Of a stretch of DNA of 16,959 bases, positions 13,653-16,959 are shown in pieces (within the stretch, counting starts at the first letter, position 1; each line of letters opens with the position of its first letter). Source of the DNA: Acidobacteriota bacterium (GTDB lineage: Bacteria > Acidobacteriota > Terriglobia > Bryobacterales > Bryobacteraceae); NCBI GenBank assembly GCA_018268875.1, contig JAFDVT010000520.1, forward strand, positions 1 to 16,959, written 5' to 3'. The position numbers were made by a program, and so were the translations under genes. Under the pieces are notes generated by a model. The model saw only the letters and a program-made list of their open reading frames with translations, was not told the DNA's origin and ran no database searches.

Positions 13653-14423
13653 TCAATCCCCTGAAGAACCCGTACCGGCCGCCGGACCCACCGACGGGCA
13701 AAGTTGGTCACGTCGCGATCCTGTTGCCGCCGTACCCGTTGCCAGCGTTGTTGTTGTGACGTCCCCTTCCTGCCTCAGTTGCTTGCGCAACGCTTCCCTC
13801 CCGCGCAGGATCCGGGACTTCACTGTTCCCATGTTGATGTTCAGAATTTCCGCAATTTCGTCGTAGCTCAATTCCTCGATATCGCGCAGAACCACCGCAT
13901 CCCGAAAGCTCGGGCTCAACTTCTGCAGGGCTTCCTCGATCTTTTCCTGCGTCTCGGTGCCGAGCATCAGGTCGAACGGCGAAAATCCACCGTCCTGGAT
14001 CGTTTCCTGCAGCGACCGCGCGTGATCGTCGTCCCGGTCCAGATCCACTTCATGCTTCTTGTGACGCGAAAACCACCGCCGGCGGTTATTCGCTTCGTTC
14101 AAAGCAATGCGGTAAACCCAGGTTTTCAGGCTGCTCTGCGACCGGAAATTGCCGATGTTGCGGAAAATCTTCAAGAAGACTTCCTGCACCACGTCGCAAG
14201 CGTCGCCCGGATCGGACAACAACCGGTACACCAGGTTGTACACGGGCTGCTGGTATTGGTCGATCAGTTGTTCGTAGGCCGTTTCCGACCCGGCTTGCAG
14301 AGCGGCCACCAGCGCCAGGTCTGCGCGCGTTGGCATCGTCGGCGCCGCGGGTGCGAAATCCGCGTTGGGCGCCGAAGTCTCCGTCGTTGGTATGACTTCA
14401 AGTCTCACAGCAGCTTCTGCCAT
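13653..14423 (-). CDS. ECF-type RNA polymerase sigma factor (RpoE-like)
   Basis: A 256-residue sigma factor. Region 2 lies about 47-118 (YEQLIDQYQQPVYNLVYRLL, DACDVVQEVFLKIFRNI, FRSQSSLKTWVYRIALNEA). Region 4 lies about 163-217 (LQKLSPSFRDAVVLRDIEELSYDEIAEIL, then MGTVKSRILRGREALRK). Both ends are longer than usual: 35 Ala/Thr/Pro-rich residues before region 2, and about 38 Thr/Gly/Ala-rich residues after region 4. ATG 14423 is supported by AGGTGG seven bases upstream; ATG at codon 30 is a weaker alternative. The gene after it, three bases away, is the probable anti-sigma partner. The operon ends at the hairpin at 13029-13083. TAGAAT on minus at 14476-14471 is a possible -10 without a clear -35. 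It belongs to the RpoE-like ECF group by motif; targets are unknown. Confidence 0.92.
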   Translation of the reverse strand: MAEAAVRLEVIPTTETSAPNADFAPAAPTMPTRADLALVAALQAGSETAYEQLIDQYQQPVYNLVYRLLSDPGDACDVVQEVFLKIFRNIGNFRSQSSLKTWVYRIALNEANNRRRWFSRHKKHEVDLDRDDDHARSLQETIQDGGFSPFDLMLGTETQEKIEEALQKLSPSFRDAVVLRDIEELSYDEIAEILNINMGTVKSRILRGREALRKQLRQEGDVTTTTLATGTAATGSRRDQLCPSVGPAAGTGSSGD

Positions 14424-14430
14424 GGCAGTA

Positions 14431-14436
14431 CCACCT
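14431..14436 (-). promoter_or_regulatory. Shine-Dalgarno AGGTGG deciding the start of the RpoE-like sigma factor
   Basis: On the minus strand AGGTGG ends seven bases before ATG 14423. It favours the long N-terminal form over an internal start at codon 30. Confidence 0.65.
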
Positions 14437-14606
14437 GGTTTGACCGGGTTCCCATACTGCCCCCGATCCGATTCTAGCTGACATTTTGGACACCGGGCAT
14501 TTCAAAAAAGTTCCGCGCCCGCCGCAAGGTTCCAGCCGGGTACCAGAACCGACTAACCGCGTAGTACCTTCCCGCGTCGCGGTCCAAAACTCAAACTACC
14601 CGTACA

Positions 14607-16373
14607 ATGCCGATGGTCCTGCCCGACGAACAGTGGAAATCGAGAGAAGTCGCACGGCTGTTGGCGTTGGTCGAAACCGAGCGTCGCTATTGGCAGGAAA
14701 TCGTCACCAATCTGCCCGTTCCTGTGGCGATCCTCAATCGTTCCCTCGCTGTCGTCTCGGCAAACCGCGCCTTTCGGGCCGTCTACGGCGTTGGCTCCGG
14801 CGACCTCAACAACAAGCGTATTACGGACCTGATTCCCGCGCCGCCGCTCGCCCAAAGCATCCAGGCGATGTACGAAACCGCTGCCATCCCCGAGCCGATG
14901 CTCTTTGAAACCGAGGCCGGCAAACGGGTTCGCGTAACGCTCCAGCAGCATCGCAACTGGGACGAGGATGCCGTGGATGCCTTGGTGATTATCGAGGACG
15001 TCCCGGACGAGGCACCGTTCGGCAAGCTTCCCGGCGCCGTCCCCGCTGTCGTCTGGACTGCCTCTGTTCCGTCGCTGGACTTCACGTTTATTTCTTCGTC
15101 CGCGGAAGCCGTCACCGGCGTTCCCATCGCAGACTGGAAGTTTTACGACCGCATCGAGGCAGCCGACCGCGAAGCCGTTCGCGCCAACTACACGCGTGCC
15201 ATCGAAGACGCGTCGGGAGGCGTGTACTCGGCCGAATTTCGCCTCGCCGGCCGCCCCCGCTGGTTCCGCGAAACCGTCCGTTTCCAGGACGGCGTCCTCC
15301 ACGGCGTTCTCACCGACGTCACCGGCCGTCGCGCCATGGACGAACACCTCCTGCAAACCCAGCGGGTCGAGGCTCTGGCCGGTTTCAGCGGGCGCGCCGC
15401 CCACGACCTGAATAACCCGCTGATGATCGTCAACGGTTACGGTGAAGAGGTGCTGGCCGCAATGGCCGAAAGCGATCCTCATCGTGGTGACATGACCCAG
15501 GTCATGGATGCTGCGCAGCGCATCGCGCAGATGGCCGCCGGTCTACAGGAGTTCGCTCGCAAGCCTGCCGCTTCTGGTGTTCTTTCGCCTTTCCCTGTTG
15601 CCGCCGCCCTCGGCGAACATGCGGGGGATACCCCTGCCGACCTCGCCGCTCTGGGCGATGCCGCCGTATTTCAAGCGTTGGTCCAGGCGATCGTCAACGC
15701 GATGGAAGGCGCTCCCGTCACCATCCGCACCGGCGAACTCAACGTCCGGGATCTCACGCTTGGAACACAACAGCAACCGGTCGAACCCGGGCCCTATGTT
15801 CTGGTGCGCATCGAATGCGCCGCTGGTGAGTCTTTAAAACGCCCGTTGTTCGAATCGCCGCACCTTCGTCCGGAACTCGCCAAAGCCTACCGCGACGTCG
15901 AAAGCTGGGGCGGTTCCTGCTGGGCCTCCCCCGGCAACCGCGTCGTCCGTATCTTGTTGAAGCGCGCCCCGGTGCCACCGAAGCCTGTTTCCGTTCCCGT
16001 TGTGAGCAAGGAACCCCGGCGAATCCTCGTCGTCGACGATGAAACCGGCATCCGCACGCTGATGCGCAAAATCCTGCTCCGCCAGGGTTACACCGTCTTC
16101 GAGGCGGGCGGCGGTCCGGAGGCTTTGAAGATCCTCGAAACGCAGTCCGTGGACCTGCTGCTCACCGACGTCATGATGCCGGAAGTTACCGGTCGCGAAC
16201 TGGCGGAGAAGGCCGCCGCGCTGTACCCGGGTCTCAAAGTCCTGTACGTCTCCGGCTTCACGGACGAGACGCTGGTCGAGACCGGGCAATACCCGCCGGG
16301 CTCCCAACTTCTGCAGAAACCGTTCACGCTGAACTCGCTGTTGCGCAAGGTAAGCGAGGTCCTCGGCCAGTAA
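14607..16373 (+). CDS. PAS-PAS-HisKA-receiver hybrid sensor protein with degenerate ATPase domain
   Basis: A 588-residue protein with no membrane span, so cytoplasmic. A short helix (about 8-27) leads to PAS domain 1 (about 28-135) and PAS domain 2 (about 145-245, ending VLTDVTGRR). A HisKA dimerisation helix follows with the H-box HDLNNPLM, phosphoacceptor H266. In the region corresponding to HATPase_c (about 330-455) an N-box remnant survives (VQAIVNAME, N364), but the DTGxG loop reads ECAAGES (403-409) and no GxGxG loop is present. The C-terminal receiver (about 472-586) is intact: D477/D478, phosphoacceptor D521 in LLLTDVMMPE, S549 and K571. It may be a phosphorelay or pseudokinase scaffold rather than an autokinase. 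The ATG at 14607 overlaps a TACAAT element; ATG 14613 is an alternative start. It is divergent from the sigma gene, 183 bases away. Confidence 0.88.
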   Translation: MPMVLPDEQWKSREVARLLALVETERRYWQEIVTNLPVPVAILNRSLAVVSANRAFRAVYGVGSGDLNNKRITDLIPAPPLAQSIQAMYETAAIPEPMLFETEAGKRVRVTLQQHRNWDEDAVDALVIIEDVPDEAPFGKLPGAVPAVVWTASVPSLDFTFISSSAEAVTGVPIADWKFYDRIEAADREAVRANYTRAIEDASGGVYSAEFRLAGRPRWFRETVRFQDGVLHGVLTDVTGRRAMDEHLLQTQRVEALAGFSGRAAHDLNNPLMIVNGYGEEVLAAMAESDPHRGDMTQVMDAAQRIAQMAAGLQEFARKPAASGVLSPFPVAAALGEHAGDTPADLAALGDAAVFQALVQAIVNAMEGAPVTIRTGELNVRDLTLGTQQQPVEPGPYVLVRIECAAGESLKRPLFESPHLRPELAKAYRDVESWGGSCWASPGNRVVRILLKRAPVPPKPVSVPVVSKEPRRILVVDDETGIRTLMRKILLRQGYTVFEAGGGPEALKILETQSVDLLLTDVMMPEVTGRELAEKAAALYPGLKVLYVSGFTDETLVETGQYPPGSQLLQKPFTLNSLLRKVSEVLGQ

Positions 16374-16384
16374 ACTGGGAAGCA

Positions 16385-16959
16385 GTGCTCTTTCGTCCAA
16401 TCGCGCCGTTGCTGTTGCTGCTGTGCGCCACTGCCTGCAATCCTTCGAAACGCTTCACCCTGCCCGTTCAGCAGCAAGGTCACGCGGCGACGACGTGGAC
16501 CTGGACGGAATCCCCGGCTTCGCCGCTGCTTACCCGCGGACCTTCGGGCGCTTGGGACTCTGTCGACGTCCTGAATCCATCGGTGGTCCACTGGCGCGAT
16601 GCTTACTGGAACCTTTACTCCGGCTTTGACGGCAAGACCTGGCACACAGGCGTCGCGCAATCCGCCGACGGCCTCTCCTGGCAGCGGAAGGGCAAGGTCC
16701 TGTCGCCGGACCCGGCTTCGTGGGAAGGAACCTACATCGCGGCGAACGGCGCCGTGCTTGCCGACAGCCCGCAAAGACTCTCCTACTGGTACCAGGGAGG
16801 CCGCCCGGTCCCATCCATAGGCCTGGCGCGATCCTCGGACGGTCTGTCATGGAGCAAGGAAAAGGCGCCGGTCCTGGCCCCGGGACCTCGCGGCAGTTGG
16901 GACGAGCGCGGCGTCGCGGACCCGTATGTCATACAAATCGGAGGCGAGTTGTACCTCTA
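16385..16959 (+). CDS. Putative lipoprotein with GH43/GH32-like beta-propeller repeats, 5' part only
   Basis: The frame is open from GTG 16385 to the window edge (191 residues seen). Residues 1-18 look like a lipoprotein signal (MLFRPIAPLLLLLCATAC, lipobox ending at C18). The rest shows repeated blades of the five-bladed propeller glycosidase type: DSVDVLNPSVVHWRDAYWNLYSG, a SADGLSWQRKGKVLSP repeat, then SSDGLSWSKEKAPVLAP and DERGVADPYVIQIGGELYL. The paired aspartates and repeated S-x-D-G-L-S-W segments are typical of GH43-like, GH32-like and GH130-like folds; the exact family and catalytic residues lie beyond the edge. GGGA at 16377-16380 is a modest Shine-Dalgarno. The gap to the kinase stop is 11 bases, suggesting cotranscription. 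GTG start is a choice from spacing. Confidence 0.7.
   Translation, partial: MLFRPIAPLLLLLCATACNPSKRFTLPVQQQGHAATTWTWTESPASPLLTRGPSGAWDSVDVLNPSVVHWRDAYWNLYSGFDGKTWHTGVAQSADGLSWQRKGKVLSPDPASWEGTYIAANGAVLADSPQRLSYWYQGGRPVPSIGLARSSDGLSWSKEKAPVLAPGPRGSWDERGVADPYVIQIGGELYL

Noticed and set aside
14603..14608. TACAAT as -10 for the hybrid sensor gene
   Set aside because: It overlaps the first ATG and lies only four bases before the second, so a transcript from it would miss both; no matching -35 is visible.
1..16959. CRISPR array, prophage, insertion sequence or restriction/defence genes
   Set aside because: No direct repeats with regular spacing, transposase, integrase or flanking duplications were seen; ABC, sigma and cupin genes are not defence signatures.

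Overview
The window is GC-rich, densely coded bacterial chromosome, with most genes a few bases apart or overlapping. An ECF sigma factor followed by a zinc-finger/FecR-type membrane protein, a bona fide formylglycine-generating enzyme, an Ala/Pro-rich FKBP-type isomerase and a GH43-like propeller lipoprotein would fit an Acidobacteriota member (Bryobacterales/Solibacteraceae-like). That placement is inference from gene content and composition. No tRNA, rRNA, insertion sequence, phage gene, CRISPR array or other sign of recent transfer was seen. No gene-free stretch exceeds 300 bases.

Layout. (1) 1-399 is the C-terminal end of a RecB/AddB-like PD-(D/E)XK nuclease with its Fe-S cysteine cluster. 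(2) 477-10008 is a run of nine plus-strand genes: ECF sigma factor, zf-HC2/FecR membrane protein, ABC ATPase, ABC-2 permease, ABC ATPase, ABC-2 permease, M20 metallopeptidase, a cupin and a YbhN/LPG-synthase-type flippase-like membrane protein. The first six genes are separated by 2, 6, 2, 0 and -4 bases and look like one operon. (3) 10005-11800, minus strand, holds a cytosolic-looking parvulin isomerase whose stop overlaps the start of a formylglycine-generating enzyme. (4) 11822-13024, plus strand, holds a metal-binding cupin divergent from the parvulin, then a secreted FKBP-type isomerase ending at a long hairpin terminator. (5) 13095-14423, minus strand, holds a second ECF sigma factor and a short single-span protein with a TonB-C-like outer domain, its probable partner. 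(6) 14607-16959, plus strand, holds a PAS-PAS-HisKA-degenerate ATPase-receiver protein followed 11 bases later by a propeller lipoprotein that runs off the window.

The most system-like part is 477-7397. A sigma/anti-sigma pair is joined to two ABC-2 transporters. The anti-sigma protein carries a FecR domain and about 550 further extracytoplasmic residues, and the second permease carries a BamE/SmpA-like domain in its first outer loop. A plausible reading is an envelope-sensing exporter that controls its own expression; its substrate cannot be told from the sequence. Other points are a symmetrical -10 element that may drive transcription both ways at 11809-11815, a repeated leaderless-looking start arrangement, and a histidine-kinase-like protein that has lost its ATP-binding glycine motifs.
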